The notes below the pieces were generated by a model. It saw only the letters and a list, made by a program, of their open reading frames with translations. It made no database searches and was not told the origin of the DNA. From contig JAEURN010000004.1 of assembly GCA_016789105.1 (NCBI GenBank), positions 62,001 through 126,000 on the forward strand: a stretch of DNA of 64,000 nt. The letters run 5' to 3'. The DNA is from Armatimonadota bacterium (GTDB lineage Bacteria; Armatimonadota; Fimbriimonadia; Fimbriimonadales; Fimbriimonadaceae). Each line of letters begins with the position of its first letter. Within the stretch, counting starts at the first letter, position 1. Both the position numbers and the translations under genes were made by a program. Positions 17,448 to 26,536 of the stretch are shown in pieces.

Positions 17448-18298
17448 TGGCGACCATCCCGTTCACCAAATTGGAAACGGTAGGCAACGACTTCGTCTTG
17501 GTGGAACGATCGGCCGCCCCGACGGCGGATTGGGCGCAATTGGCAGTCGAGCTGTGTGCGCGCCGTTATTCCGTGGGATCGGACGGTTTGCTCGTCATTT
17601 GGGTGGAATCAGCAGAAGTCCACCTCCGGTTTTTCAATCCGGACGGAACAGAAGATTTTTGTGGCAACGGCTTGCGGTGCGCCGCCTGGTATGCCTTCCG
17701 GCGAAATTGGGTGGGCGAGGCATTCGCCATCCATCAACTCGGAGAGACCGTCGAGATGGTGGTGGATCCGGCGGGCCGGGTGACAGCGGTGATGCCCCCA
17801 GCCCGATTCGACCCCCCGGCCATTCCGACAACAGCACCGGGAGAACTATGGGAAGCAGAAGTCTGTGGCGTTGTCGGAACCGCGGTCTCCACTGGCAGCG
17901 CCCACTTCGTCATCTTGTGCGACGAACTGCCCGCAGACGGTGAGTTCTTGCGGCTCGGGCCGGAAATCGAAAACCACCCGCTGTTCCCGGAACGGACAAG
18001 CGTGATGTGGGTGAGGCCAGACAGCCAGCGGCACCTTTCGATGAGGATTTGGGAGCGGGGAGTGGGCGAGACCATGGGCTGCGGAACCGGGGCCACCGCT
18101 AGCGCCTGCGTCTGGTTCCGCAAGCAAGGGCTCTCCGGAAGCGTCGAGTTGGAAAGCCAGGGGGGAGTTTTGGAAATTGAAATGGAAGACTGGCGATCGC
18201 CAATCCGGGTCGAATGCGATCCCGAAGAGCTGTTCACCGGGTTGGCAGAAGTCTCGGGGGCGGCCCTTGGGACATGCGCTCAAATGAGTGAGCGGTAA
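17447..18298 (+). CDS. dapF: diaminopimelate epimerase
   Basis: This protein interconverts LL- and meso-diaminopimelate for lysine and peptidoglycan synthesis. Both catalytic Cys motifs are present: FCGNGLRC and GCGTGATA. I place the start at GTG 17447, overlapping the stop of the preceding orphan and giving 283 aa that begins VATIPFTKLETVGNDF, the expected N-terminus; a longer frame opens at 17342. The 3' end overlaps the convergent kinase gene by 19 bases. Confidence 0.92.
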   Translation: MATIPFTKLETVGNDFVLVERSAAPTADWAQLAVELCARRYSVGSDGLLVIWVESAEVHLRFFNPDGTEDFCGNGLRCAAWYAFRRNWVGEAFAIHQLGETVEMVVDPAGRVTAVMPPARFDPPAIPTTAPGELWEAEVCGVVGTAVSTGSAHFVILCDELPADGEFLRLGPEIENHPLFPERTSVMWVRPDSQRHLSMRIWERGVGETMGCGTGATASACVWFRKQGLSGSVELESQGGVLEIEMEDWRSPIRVECDPEELFTGLAEVSGAALGTCAQMSER

Positions 18299-19203
18299 GC
18301 CGCCTGCGTTTGGGGCTGGCCCGCCACCAAGTCATGGACTGCTTGCTCGGTGGGGATAGACGCTGTCGCCCCAAACCCTTGGCAGGCCAAACACGCGGCG
18401 GCAGCGGCATAGGCCAGAGCATCGGCCCGGCCCATCCCGGAGTCGAGTCCATGCAACAAACCGGCCCGGAAGCAGTCTCCCGCCCCGGTCGAATCCACTT
18501 GACCCGGAGCCCGGAACGGGGGGAAGTGGCAACCCCGTCCTCCCGGCGAGCAAACGACGAACCCGTTCCGCCCATCGGTCAAAATGGAAAGGCAACCCGT
18601 TTTTGACCCTGCTTGTTCGATTGCTGACAAGTTGCCCTGCAGGTCGCCCCGTTTGCCGAACCGGTCGGTTGACGATTGCCAAATGTCCCCTGGTTGGTAG
18701 ACGGGCGCGCATGGCCCATCCAGTTCAAAATCCATAAAATAGCGGCCCATCCGTTTTTCGGCGGCAACCAGGGCCAGTTCCAACGAAGCGGACCCGACGT
18801 TCGGGTCGGCGGTGAACCACTGTCCTTCAAGCCGACCCCAATGGGCGGAGGGGACGAATTGGCCGAGTTCGGCAAATCCGATTCCAAACATCGTCCGCTC
18901 CCCATCCGGAGTCACATAGATGTCGCAAACCGGGGTCGTTTGCCCAGGGTCGGCCACCACGGCCGAGTGCAATCCCTGGGATTCGAGCAATCCACGCAGC
19001 ACCTCGAAGTCCATTCCCGTACCGATGGAATTGGCCAAAAAGGTGTGGGGGTGGCCCCACTTTTGAAGGGCGAAGGCGGTGTTGTATCCTTCACCCCCCA
19101 CCGCAAGCGCGGTGGATCCGATCTCGACATAGCCTCCCGGCTTTGGCAGGTTGGGCACCTTGTGGAGCCGGTCAAGGCAAAGGGTTCCGAAGACGGTGAT
19201 CAA
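18280..19203 (-). CDS. PfkB-family carbohydrate kinase
   Basis: The frame from TTG 19203 gives 307 aa starting LITVFGTLCLDRLHKVPNLP, a normal PfkB N-terminus; AAGGA lies just upstream. The Gly motif GGEGYNTAFALQKWG and the C-terminal signature VDSTGAGDCFRAGLLHGL are clear, with the catalytic Asp in TGAGD. Family members phosphorylate sugars or nucleosides; I cannot tell the substrate. It is divergent from the membrane protein at 19251. Confidence 0.85.
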   Translation of the reverse strand: MITVFGTLCLDRLHKVPNLPKPGGYVEIGSTALAVGGEGYNTAFALQKWGHPHTFLANSIGTGMDFEVLRGLLESQGLHSAVVADPGQTTPVCDIYVTPDGERTMFGIGFAELGQFVPSAHWGRLEGQWFTADPNVGSASLELALVAAEKRMGRYFMDFELDGPCAPVYQPGDIWQSSTDRFGKRGDLQGNLSAIEQAGSKTGCLSILTDGRNGFVVCSPGGRGCHFPPFRAPGQVDSTGAGDCFRAGLLHGLDSGMGRADALAYAAAAACLACQGFGATASIPTEQAVHDLVAGQPQTQAAYRSLI

Positions 19204-19237
19204 TGTTCCTTGGCGGAGTGTAGCGCGGGGCGGGTGG

Positions 19238-19243
19238 TAGATT
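19238..19243 (+). promoter_or_regulatory. -10-like box 7 nt before the 19251 start
   Basis: TAGATT ends seven bases before the ATG at 19251 and no ribosome-binding site intervenes, suggesting a leaderless start. Confidence 0.4.
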
Positions 19244-19250
19244 CCTTGCC

Positions 19251-19580
19251 ATGATGTGGCTCCAAGGCATTTTGAGCCTTGTTCCGTGGATTTCGGCCGG
19301 GATCTGGGCTTCGCGCCTTGCGGGGGCGATGACTTTGCCCCGCCGTCCGTGGCTGGGGGTCGCATTGATGGTCGGCGGAGCGGCGGCCATGTTTTTGGGG
19401 ATGGCGGTGCTTTCAAATCTTGGCGGACTCTCGGGGACGGCCCTGAGTTGGCCGGGGTGGCTGGCCGCCACGGTTTTAGGTTGTCTTTTCACATCGGCGC
19501 AAGGATTTGGCTCCGTGTGGATCTTGCGCAGCGTCGCAGGCCCAGAAACGGGGGATAATGGGGGCGCGTCGAAAACATGA
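19251..19580 (+). CDS. small integral membrane protein
   Basis: This 109-aa protein has about three hydrophobic segments (ILSLVPWISAGIWA, LGVALMVGGAAAMFLGMAVL and AATVLGCLFTSAQGFGSVWI). It is unlike any family I can name. Two tandem ATGs (19251, 19254) could start it. Its stop overlaps the ATG of the following exported protein (ATGA), so the two are translationally coupled and may act together in the envelope. Confidence 0.7.
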   Translation: MMWLQGILSLVPWISAGIWASRLAGAMTLPRRPWLGVALMVGGAAAMFLGMAVLSNLGGLSGTALSWPGWLAATVLGCLFTSAQGFGSVWILRSVAGPETGDNGGASKT

Positions 19581-20176
19581 GGATTCAAATGAGATTGGCA
19601 GTGTTTTGCATGGTGGCGATGGTGTTTGGGACGACCGTGGCGTTGGCGCCTGTCCAACAGCCGCGCAAGACGAACCCCGATGCGGATCGTATCAACTACA
19701 AAATTCAAAGGCTGCTGATCATGGATCAACTGTTGCCGGTCTTGCTGACGAAGGAACAAGTCAAGGCCCTGCTGCCCGTCATCGAAAAAGCTCGCCAAGA
19801 CGAGATTGATGTGGAAAAAAAGGAGCTTGAACAACTCAAGGCGATCGAACCGGAATTGGACAAAGAGCTCGACGCTGCGATCAAGGAACGGAAGACCCCG
19901 ACCGACGAGTTCACGGCCAAATTCAACAAAATGGTGGGCGAATTCACCGTCAAGCGCCGCCTGCTTGTGGACCTTTCCGCTTTCGCCGTTTTGAAGAAGA
20001 TGAAGGAAGTGTGCAACGATGGGCAGCTCAAGGCGGCGGAAAAGGCTCTGGATCCCAAGGCGATGGGGGAAAAAGACCCTGAATCGTTCACGAGCGACCA
20101 AAAGATCATCCTGTGGATCCGGAACGTGCTTCTCGACCGCGCTTCCTATGACGTTTTGGTTGATATGAGCCGGTGA
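19577..20176 (+). CDS. exported helical protein of unknown function
   Basis: This 199-aa protein begins with a signal peptide (RLAVFCMVAMVFGTTVALAP). The mature part is almost entirely charged helix (EKARQDEIDVEKKELEQLK, EFTAKFNKMVGEF), suggesting a coiled-coil periplasmic protein. It is coupled to the small membrane protein upstream by an ATGA overlap, and its stop overlaps the nitroreductase start. No family recognised. Confidence 0.72.
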   Translation: MRIQMRLAVFCMVAMVFGTTVALAPVQQPRKTNPDADRINYKIQRLLIMDQLLPVLLTKEQVKALLPVIEKARQDEIDVEKKELEQLKAIEPELDKELDAAIKERKTPTDEFTAKFNKMVGEFTVKRRLLVDLSAFAVLKKMKEVCNDGQLKAAEKALDPKAMGEKDPESFTSDQKIILWIRNVLLDRASYDVLVDMSR

Positions 20177-20985
20177 TGTTCGGCGAAACAGCCAGCGAGG
20201 CCTGGCAGCAGCGATTCGGAAAGTCCACCCCAGGAACCGGGGGCGCATCCGTTCCGGCGAATTTTTTTGCCCATCGGAGCGTCCGGCATTTCTCAAACCG
20301 GGCGATACCCCGGGAAGTCATCCAGGAGCTTGTGGGGGCGGCTCAGAGTGCCGCAACCAGTTCCAACCTGCAGATGTGGAGTGTTGTCAGCATCCAGGAT
20401 GCGGAACGGCGGGAAGCCATCGCCAAATTGGCGGGCGACCAAGATCAGATCCGAGCCGCGTCATGGTTTTTGGCTTTCATCGTGGATTTGCACCGGTTAG
20501 CCGAGGCAGCACGGTCGGTTGGTGAAGATCCGGCGGCCCTGGACACCGCCGAATTTTTTACCATGGGGGTTGTGGATGCCGCCCTCGCGGCCGAACGGAT
20601 GGTCTGCGCCGCCGAATCCATCGGGATCGGGACTTGCTACATTGGGGCCCTCCGCAACGATGTCTTTGGGGTGAAGGAGCTTTTAGGTTTGCCGCCCTTG
20701 ACATTCGGAGTTTTTGGGTTGTGCCTTGGATACCCGGCCGAAGAGTCCACCGCCGAAATAAAGCCGCGTTTGTCCAACCAAGCGGTGTGGTTTGAGGAAC
20801 GTTACGACCGCGAAAAGGGGATCGGCGACTTTGATGCCCGGGCGGTGGCCTTTTATGAATCTCAAGGAATGAACCCGGGCGTGAACTGGTCGATGCGGAG
20901 TGGCCGACGGGTCAACGGCACGCAGATGACGGGTCGAGAGGCCGTCAAACCGTTTTTGACCGAGCAGGGATTGGATCTGCGTTGA
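20173..20985 (+). CDS. NfsA/Frp-type nitroreductase
   Basis: This 270-aa flavoprotein belongs to the nitroreductase superfamily, NADPH-dependent oxidoreductase (NfsA/NfrA) branch. It has FAHRSVRHFSNRAIPREVI (FMN-binding RSxR region), AAQSAATSSNLQMWSVV, GIGTCYIGALRN and FGVFGLCLGYPAE, all in the family order. Such enzymes reduce nitro compounds, quinones or flavins; the physiological substrate is not evident. The start is GTG 20173 or ATG 20176, both at the preceding stop. Confidence 0.87.
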   Translation: MMFGETASEAWQQRFGKSTPGTGGASVPANFFAHRSVRHFSNRAIPREVIQELVGAAQSAATSSNLQMWSVVSIQDAERREAIAKLAGDQDQIRAASWFLAFIVDLHRLAEAARSVGEDPAALDTAEFFTMGVVDAALAAERMVCAAESIGIGTCYIGALRNDVFGVKELLGLPPLTFGVFGLCLGYPAEESTAEIKPRLSNQAVWFEERYDREKGIGDFDARAVAFYESQGMNPGVNWSMRSGRRVNGTQMTGREAVKPFLTEQGLDLR

Positions 20986-21026
20986 TCCCGGCCAAATCGG
21001 CCGTCAGCACCTATCGCCACGTTTGC

Positions 21027-21058
21027 AAAAAAATGCCCGGCTCCCTAAGGAACCGGGC
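21027..21058 (-). terminator. rho-independent terminator of ftsZ
   Basis: Reading the minus strand, GCCCGGTTCC pairs with GGAGCCGGGC (one mismatch) around a four-base loop, followed by seven Ts. Confidence 0.75.
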
Positions 21059-21094
21059 CATTCGTTGGACCAGTACGTTGCTCGTGTAAGTCGT

Positions 21095-22234
21095 CTATTT
21101 CTTTTGCCGACGCAGGAAACTCGGGATATCGAGGTCGATCTCCGCGAGTTCGATCGGCTTGTGTTGCATGGTTGCGCGAGGGCTGGCCACTTCGATGGGT
21201 TCGGGTTCGGAATGGCGGGGCGAAGGGGTTGCCGCAGTTTCGAACACGGCCCGTTCTGGAGCACGGCGCGCCGTCGGATCCATTCCGGCGGCGAGGAGGG
21301 TGACGATGACTTCGTCTCCCATGGCTTCGTCCAAGACCTGGCCCATAAAGATTTCCGCATCGTCGGCATCGGCAAGGTGGTTGATGTACTCCATAGCCTC
21401 GCGGACTTCGCCGATGCTGAATGCAGAGCCGGCCGTGATGTTGACCAACAGCTTTTTGGCTCCTTGGACTTTTGTTTCCAGAAGCGGCGAATTGGCTGCC
21501 GATTCGGCGGCGAGCCTGGCTCTGGATTCGCCCACACCGCGGCCCATGCCCATGAGGGCGACCCCGGCGTTTTGCATGACGGATTTGACGTCAGCAAAAT
21601 CGACGTTGATTAGCCCAGGCTTCGTGATGATGTCGCTGATGCCTTGAACTCCTTGGCGAAGAACATCGTCGGCGGCCCGGAATGCGGCAGACATTGGGGA
21701 GTTTTTGTCGACGACTTCCAAGATCTTGTCGTTAGGGACGAGGATCAGGGTGTCGACTTGATCCTTGAGGGCTTCGGCCCCGGCGTTGGCCAATTGCTTT
21801 CTCCGGGGGCCTTCAAAAACAAACGGCTTGGTGATAACGCCAACGGTGAGGATGCCGAGCCGGCGTGCCAATTCGGCGACGACGGGGGCGGCCCCGGTTC
21901 CCGTTCCACCCCCCATCCCGGCGGTGATGAAGACCATGTCGCTACCGTCGAGGAGGTCTGTGATGAGCCGTTCGGATTCTCGAGCTGCCGCTTCTCCCTT
22001 CTTCGGGTCACCACCGGTCCCGAGCCCGCGGGTTCCGATCTCGCCAATGGCGATCCGGACGTCGGCCAGGCTGGAATTGAGGGCCTGGGTGTCGGTGTTC
22101 AACGCGACGAACGTCACACCGGAGACCCCGGCTTCGATCATGCGGTTGACCGCATTGCATCCACCGCCTCCCACGCCGATGACCTTGATCACGGCTTGGG
22201 ATTCGAAGAGGTTGATTGGCGTCATGTCGTCCAT
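21095..22234 (-). CDS. ftsZ: cell division protein FtsZ
   Basis: The tubulin-like GTPase that forms the division ring. The N-terminus [21 protein letters not shown], the tubulin signature [12 protein letters not shown], and the T7 loop [12 protein letters not shown] are all intact. The tail ends [11 protein letters not shown], the conserved peptide that binds FtsA/ZipA-type partners. I chose the ATG ending at 22234 (379 aa); an ATG at 22225 and a TTG at 22252 are alternatives. It stands alone: no ftsA, ftsQ or mur genes are next to it. A terminator follows. Confidence 0.96.
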   Translation of the reverse strand: MDDMTPINLFESQAVIKVIGVGGGGCNAVNRMIEAGVSGVTFVALNTDTQALNSSLADVRIAIGEIGTRGLGTGGDPKKGEAAARESERLITDLLDGSDMVFITAGMGGGTGTGAAPVVAELARRLGILTVGVITKPFVFEGPRRKQLANAGAEALKDQVDTLILVPNDKILEVVDKNSPMSAAFRAADDVLRQGVQGISDIITKPGLINVDFADVKSVMQNAGVALMGMGRGVGESRARLAAESAANSPLLETKVQGAKKLLVNITAGSAFSIGEVREAMEYINHLADADDAEIFMGQVLDEAMGDEVIVTLLAAGMDPTARRAPERAVFETAATPSPRHSEPEPIEVASPRATMQHKPIELAEIDLDIPSFLRRQKK

Positions 22235-22366
22235 CCAGTTATCCACGGGCAATTGTCAAAAGACCGATTGGTCTTGTGGTTGTGGACGCCAAGGGGGGGT
22301 GAAAAGGAGCGGGTGGCACCTCAGAATCGCACTTTTTTGACCGGGTTTTCCACATTTAGAGCCGAG

Positions 22367-22372
22367 TAGACT
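22367..22372 (+). promoter_or_regulatory. -10-like box 8 nt before purE
   Basis: TAGACT ends eight bases before the purE ATG. The spacer contains GGAA, so a very short leader with a weak ribosome-binding site is also possible. Confidence 0.4.
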
Positions 22373-22380
22373 CGTTGGAA

Positions 22381-22872
22381 ATGGCACAGGTAGGGATCAT
22401 CATGGGGTCCGACAGCGACCTTCCCGTCATGGAAGCCGCTGAGGCGGTGATGCACGAATTCGGCGTGCCCTATGAACTCCGGGTCATCAGTGCCCACCGC
22501 ACGCCGGATGCGATGTTCGACTACGCCAAATCGGCGAAAGACCGGGGATTGAAAGTCATCATTGCAGGTGCCGGGGGGGCGGCCCACCTGCCGGGCATGG
22601 TGGCCAGTCTGACGACACTGCCGGTGGTGGGGGTCCCGGTCGCGGCAACCGGGCTGGACGGGCTGGATAGCCTGTTGAGCATTGTGCAGATGCCCAAGGG
22701 TGTGCCGGTAGCGACTGTCGCAATTGGCAACGCCCGCAATGCTGGGCTTTTGGCGGTTCAGATCCTTGCAACTTCGGACGATGATTTGGCTGACCGGTTG
22801 CAGATGTTCCGCGAGGACCAGACGGCCATGATCCAAGAAAGGGACCGGTTGACCGCCCGGGGCTCCGACTAA
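22381..22872 (+). CDS. purE: N5-carboxyaminoimidazole ribonucleotide mutase PurE
   Basis: This 163-aa protein has the class I PurE motifs [21 protein letters not shown] and [13 protein letters not shown]. It converts N5-CAIR to CAIR in purine synthesis and normally needs PurK, which is not in the window. An in-frame TTG lies two codons upstream, but ATG 22381 fits the family start. Divergent from ftsZ; followed nine bases later by folD. Confidence 0.94.
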   Translation: MAQVGIIMGSDSDLPVMEAAEAVMHEFGVPYELRVISAHRTPDAMFDYAKSAKDRGLKVIIAGAGGAAHLPGMVASLTTLPVVGVPVAATGLDGLDSLLSIVQMPKGVPVATVAIGNARNAGLLAVQILATSDDDLADRLQMFREDQTAMIQERDRLTARGSD

Positions 22873-22875
22873 ACT
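22870..22875 (+). promoter_or_regulatory. -10-like box 6 nt before folD, overlapping the purE stop
   Basis: TAAACT begins at the purE stop codon TAA and ends six bases before the folD ATG. There is no ribosome-binding site in between, so folD may have its own leaderless transcript. Confidence 0.4.
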
Positions 22876-22881
22876 GGCCCC

Positions 22882-23739
22882 ATGTCGGATCCGGTGATTC
22901 TGGATGGCCGGGCTTTGGCTCGAGAGGTAAGGGAAGACCTCAAACGCCGGGTTGCGGCTCTCAAAGCGAGTGGGATTTCGCCAAAGCTGGAAGCCGTTGT
23001 GGCAGCCCAAGATCCGGCGAGTTTGGCCTATGTGGAGATGAAACGCAAATGGGCCGGGTGGGTCGGCGTGGAATCCGGCAGCTTCATGGTGGATTCCTCG
23101 GTTTCGGAAAGGGCGCTGATGGATCACGTCGCCCAGCTGAACGAGGATTCGGACGTCCACGGCGTCTTGATCCAGCACCCATTGCCCCCGCACATCGACG
23201 AGGACCGCGTGCTGGAATCGCTGGGCCCGGAAAAGGACGTGGACGGCATCACCAGCGCGAGCCTGGGCCGGCTGACAGCCGGGTTGCCGGGATTCCGATG
23301 CGCCACTCCCCTGGGGATCACCAAACTGTTGGCCCGGCATGGGATCGAGTGTGCTGGCAAAAACGCTTTGGTGATCGGTCGGTCAAATATTTTGGGAAAG
23401 CCGATGGCCCTGATGCTGTTGGAGCTGAACGCGACGGTGACGGTCGCCCATTCCAAAACACAAGACTTAGCTTCGCTCTGCCGGACCATGGATATCGTCG
23501 TGGCGGCCGTCGGGCGCCCGGAAATGGTCAAAGGGGATTGGATCAGGCCGGGGGCGACGGTCATTGATGCGGGATATAACAAGGTCGAAGGCCGGGGCCA
23601 CGATGTTGGCGATTGCGATTACGAGGCCTGTGCTGCGGTGGCGGGGGCGATCACGCCAGTTCCCGGCGGTGTGGGGCCGATGACGGTGGCCAGTTTGCTG
23701 GAAAACACGGTTCTGGCGGCAGAAGCCCGTTTGGTGTGA
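22882..23739 (+). CDS. folD: bifunctional methylene-THF dehydrogenase/cyclohydrolase FolD
   Basis: This 285-aa enzyme oxidises and hydrolyses methylene-tetrahydrofolate to 10-formyl-THF. The active-site Lys is in YVEMKRKWAG. GVLIQHPLPPHI, LVIGRSNILGKPMA and ITPVPGGVGPMTVA are the family motifs in order. It sits beside purE, fitting one-carbon supply to purine synthesis. A hydrolase gene starts two bases after its stop. Confidence 0.95.
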   Translation: MSDPVILDGRALAREVREDLKRRVAALKASGISPKLEAVVAAQDPASLAYVEMKRKWAGWVGVESGSFMVDSSVSERALMDHVAQLNEDSDVHGVLIQHPLPPHIDEDRVLESLGPEKDVDGITSASLGRLTAGLPGFRCATPLGITKLLARHGIECAGKNALVIGRSNILGKPMALMLLELNATVTVAHSKTQDLASLCRTMDIVVAAVGRPEMVKGDWIRPGATVIDAGYNKVEGRGHDVGDCDYEACAAVAGAITPVPGGVGPMTVASLLENTVLAAEARLV

Positions 23740-23740
23740 C

Positions 23741-24556
23741 ATGTGGTGGTTGGCGCTCCCTGGCGGCGTCTTGCTTTATTTGGGTGGATGCTGGGTCATG
23801 GCTCGGGCTTACGTCTCGCCGGTTCGACTGAGCCCGGGGCCGGTTCCAAGCTACATGCGGGAGGTCTTGTTTGCGGGCGACGGCTACTCCATTCCGGCAT
23901 GGCGGGGCGGATCCGGTCAAGATGTCTATTTATGTGTCCACGGATACGGCGGCTGCCAATCGTCGTGGAACGCCCTTTCGACCGAGTTGGTGCCTTGGGC
24001 CGAAGTGGTCGCCATCGCCACGATGGGGCAAACTCGGAGCCCGGCGAAAGGGGTTGGATTTGGTGAGGGAGAGGCGATCGAAGTCATCGCCGTCGCCGAG
24101 GCATTGGCTGCCGAAGGTAAGAGGATCCATTTGGCCGGGGTCAGCATGGGTGGAGCCGCTTGTTGGATCGCGGCTGGCTCCCGGCCCGACCTGTTTGCCT
24201 CGGTGACGACCGAAGCGGCATTTGCCCGTCTGGACTGGGCAAGCGAGGAGTTTTTGAGTGTGAGCGTGCCATTTGGAGCGACTATATTTAGACCGATCAT
24301 TCTGATGGCTGAGCGCAGCAAAGGCATCCGGGGCCACGAAGTCCGCCCGGCCGACGCGGCGGCATCCTGGAAGGGGCCATGCCTGATCCTGCAAAGCCGA
24401 GACGACGGGATGTTTAGCCCCCGCCACGCGGAAGCGCTCTCGCAAGCCACCAGCCAACCGGTTTGGTGGTTCGAGGGGCTCAAGCACGGCGAGATATTTT
24501 TGGAACGGGCGCCGGAAGTGGCCCGTACGATGTTGGAGGTGGGCGGTGTGGGGTGA
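23741..24556 (+). CDS. membrane-anchored alpha/beta hydrolase
   Basis: This 271-aa protein has an N-terminal hydrophobic segment (LALPGGVLLYLGGCWVMA), then an alpha/beta hydrolase fold. The oxyanion region is CVHGYGG, the nucleophile Ser is in GVSMGGA, an Asp candidate is in QSRDDGMFS, and the His is in LKHGE. The triad appears complete. The substrate is unknown. It starts two bases after folD and overlaps the comEA-like gene. Confidence 0.82.
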   Translation: MWWLALPGGVLLYLGGCWVMARAYVSPVRLSPGPVPSYMREVLFAGDGYSIPAWRGGSGQDVYLCVHGYGGCQSSWNALSTELVPWAEVVAIATMGQTRSPAKGVGFGEGEAIEVIAVAEALAAEGKRIHLAGVSMGGAACWIAAGSRPDLFASVTTEAAFARLDWASEEFLSVSVPFGATIFRPIILMAERSKGIRGHEVRPADAAASWKGPCLILQSRDDGMFSPRHAEALSQATSQPVWWFEGLKHGEIFLERAPEVARTMLEVGGVG

Positions 24557-25130
24557 ACTTTCGGACCGGCAAAAGGTTGGATTGGTGGGAATTGCCCTTT
24601 GCGCAGCCCTGACAGCCGGTTATTGGATCGGCCGGTCTAGCGCCACAAAAACGGTTGCGCCCTTGCCCGCGTCATCCAGTCCGAACCTGGGGCCAGGTGC
24701 GGCACCGGTGGATCCGGCGGTCAAAGCGAAGGTCAGGGTCGACGTGAAGGGCGAGGTCCGCAATCCGGGCGTTTACGAATTCGAAGAAGGCGCCCGGGTG
24801 GAAGATGCTGTCAGGTCGGCGGGAGGTGGACTCGAATCGGCGGATTGGGACAGTGTCAATCTGGCCAAAATCCTCAAAGATGGTGACCAGGTGGTCCTTA
24901 AGGCCAAAAAGGCCCCACTCCCGGCTCCCGCCCAGTTTCCGATCGACATCAACACCGCCCCGGTCGAAGACCTTGTCCAAATCCCCGGCATCGGGGAGGG
25001 AATGGCGCACGACATCGTTCGCTGGCGCAGCGAGAACGGGCCGATCCAGAATCGGGAGGATTTGGAACGTATCCCGGGGTTCGGGCCGGAGACCGTCCGG
25101 CAAATGGAAGGCTACATCCGCTATTTTTGA
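24546..25130 (+). CDS. ComEA-like helix-hairpin-helix DNA-binding protein
   Basis: GTG 24546 overlaps the hydrolase end and gives 194 aa. Residues about 10-28 are a transmembrane anchor. An SLBB domain follows (VRVDVKGEVRNPGVYEFEEG), then a C-terminal HhH pair (DINTAPVEDLVQIPGIGEGM and LERIPGFGPETVRQM). This order is that of ComEA, the receptor that binds incoming DNA during natural transformation in the periplasm. comEC is not in the window, so a competence role is inferred from architecture. Confidence 0.86.
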   Translation: MWGELSDRQKVGLVGIALCAALTAGYWIGRSSATKTVAPLPASSSPNLGPGAAPVDPAVKAKVRVDVKGEVRNPGVYEFEEGARVEDAVRSAGGGLESADWDSVNLAKILKDGDQVVLKAKKAPLPAPAQFPIDINTAPVEDLVQIPGIGEGMAHDIVRWRSENGPIQNREDLERIPGFGPETVRQMEGYIRYF

Positions 25131-26536
25131 CCGGGCGCGCGGGGTTCGTTGATCCTTGCCGAGTAATTGCCCCGGGTTTCGATGTGGGAATATTGGTCAG
25201 ACCGGACCGGAGCAACCGCATTGAGGAACGCATCCCGCCTTCCGACGAAAATTGCATTCGATTCCCCGTTGTTGTCGTTTTCGAGGACGGGGCCCCGGTA
25301 ATAGAATCCGAGGGACGGGTGTCCGGAGTCGTTGATCTTGAACGGGGAACCCGAGGGGCTCGCGGTATCTTCGCCCAGCCGGGACTGGTACAGCTTAAGG
25401 TTCTTTTCGCGGGCCTCAACAGCAAACGACTGGACATCCTTGAATCGTCTAGACCAATCGGTATAAAAGACATAGTTCGCCACGGCGCAAAGGAGTACCG
25501 AAACCACGGCCGCGTAGGCGACCCAACCGGAAACGGGTTTAGGCCGGGGATGGCGCGTCAAAAGGGATTGTGCAACAAGGGCCGCAAGCGGCGGAATGGC
25601 CGGCAGGACGTAATGCACCAGCTTTGAACCGGACAAGGTGAAAAAGCCGGTAACGGCGCAGGCCCAGATGAGGAGGTAGGTGTCGAGCGGGTTTTGCGGT
25701 TTCCAAAACTTGGACCGGAACGCCCCGACGATCCAAGGGAGGAAGCTGACGGCCAGGGTCGCCGGGAAGAAGACCGGGTTGGCCCAAACCGGCAAGGTGT
25801 GGGCTTTGTCCCCGCCACGGAACCGACCGATGTTTTGTTCGATCAGGAACTTTTGGATGAAGACCTGGCCGTTCGCCAAGTAACAGGGCACGTACCAGAG
25901 TGCGACGATGCCCGCCACCAAAACAGTTCCCCCAACCCAATGCTTCCCCCAATTGCGACGGGAATCCGGGAGCAGCCAAAACGAAAAGATACCAATCAAT
26001 CCAAAAAGAACCAAGGCAACCGGCCCCTTAGCTAAAACGGCGAGACCAAGCGCCGCGGCGGTCGCGAGCCTCAACTTTTGATCGCCGAGGATGCTTTCGT
26101 AGAACGTGGTGAAAGCAATGGTGAGGCAAAGGACCAACGGGGCGTCGGTCATCATCATTCGGCCGATGCCTACCACCAGAATCGAGGTGCTGTAGACCAA
26201 GGCGGTAAGGATGGCGGCATCAACAGAAACGTGTTTTTTGACGAACCGGTAAAGAACCCATGCGGTGGCCATTGTGCAGAGGAACGATGGCAGGCGGGCC
26301 ATGAATTCGTTGGGCAAAACCGCACACAGGGGCATGGAGAGCCAGTACGCCAAAATCGGTTTTTCAAACCACGGCGTGCCGTTGAGGGTTGGTGTGATCC
26401 AGTCCCCCCTCCGGAGCATGTCCATGGTGACAGCCCCGTAGAACCCCTCGTCGAGATCACTCAGTCCATAAGTCCAGAAGCCGAGATAGGGGACTGCGCA
26501 GATCAGGAACCAGTACCGTTGCAGGAGGTCTCTCAT
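25121..26536 (-). CDS. GT39/ArnT-like membrane glycosyltransferase
   Basis: This 471-aa protein has about ten hydrophobic segments. The first loop carries SDLDEGFYGAVTMDMLRRGD and then GTPWFEKPILAYW, the signature of dolichyl-phosphate-mannose or undecaprenyl-linked aminoarabinose transferases (PMT/ArnT). These transfer a sugar from a polyprenyl carrier to lipid A or proteins outside the cytoplasmic membrane. The ATG at 26536 overlaps the stop of the upstream phosphatase gene (ATGA), which supports this start over TTG 26569. It ends convergently, overlapping the comEA-like gene by ten bases. Confidence 0.84.
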   Translation of the reverse strand: MRDLLQRYWFLICAVPYLGFWTYGLSDLDEGFYGAVTMDMLRRGDWITPTLNGTPWFEKPILAYWLSMPLCAVLPNEFMARLPSFLCTMATAWVLYRFVKKHVSVDAAILTALVYSTSILVVGIGRMMMTDAPLVLCLTIAFTTFYESILGDQKLRLATAAALGLAVLAKGPVALVLFGLIGIFSFWLLPDSRRNWGKHWVGGTVLVAGIVALWYVPCYLANGQVFIQKFLIEQNIGRFRGGDKAHTLPVWANPVFFPATLAVSFLPWIVGAFRSKFWKPQNPLDTYLLIWACAVTGFFTLSGSKLVHYVLPAIPPLAALVAQSLLTRHPRPKPVSGWVAYAAVVSVLLCAVANYVFYTDWSRRFKDVQSFAVEAREKNLKLYQSRLGEDTASPSGSPFKINDSGHPSLGFYYRGPVLENDNNGESNAIFVGRRDAFLNAVAPVRSDQYSHIETRGNYSARINEPRAPGQK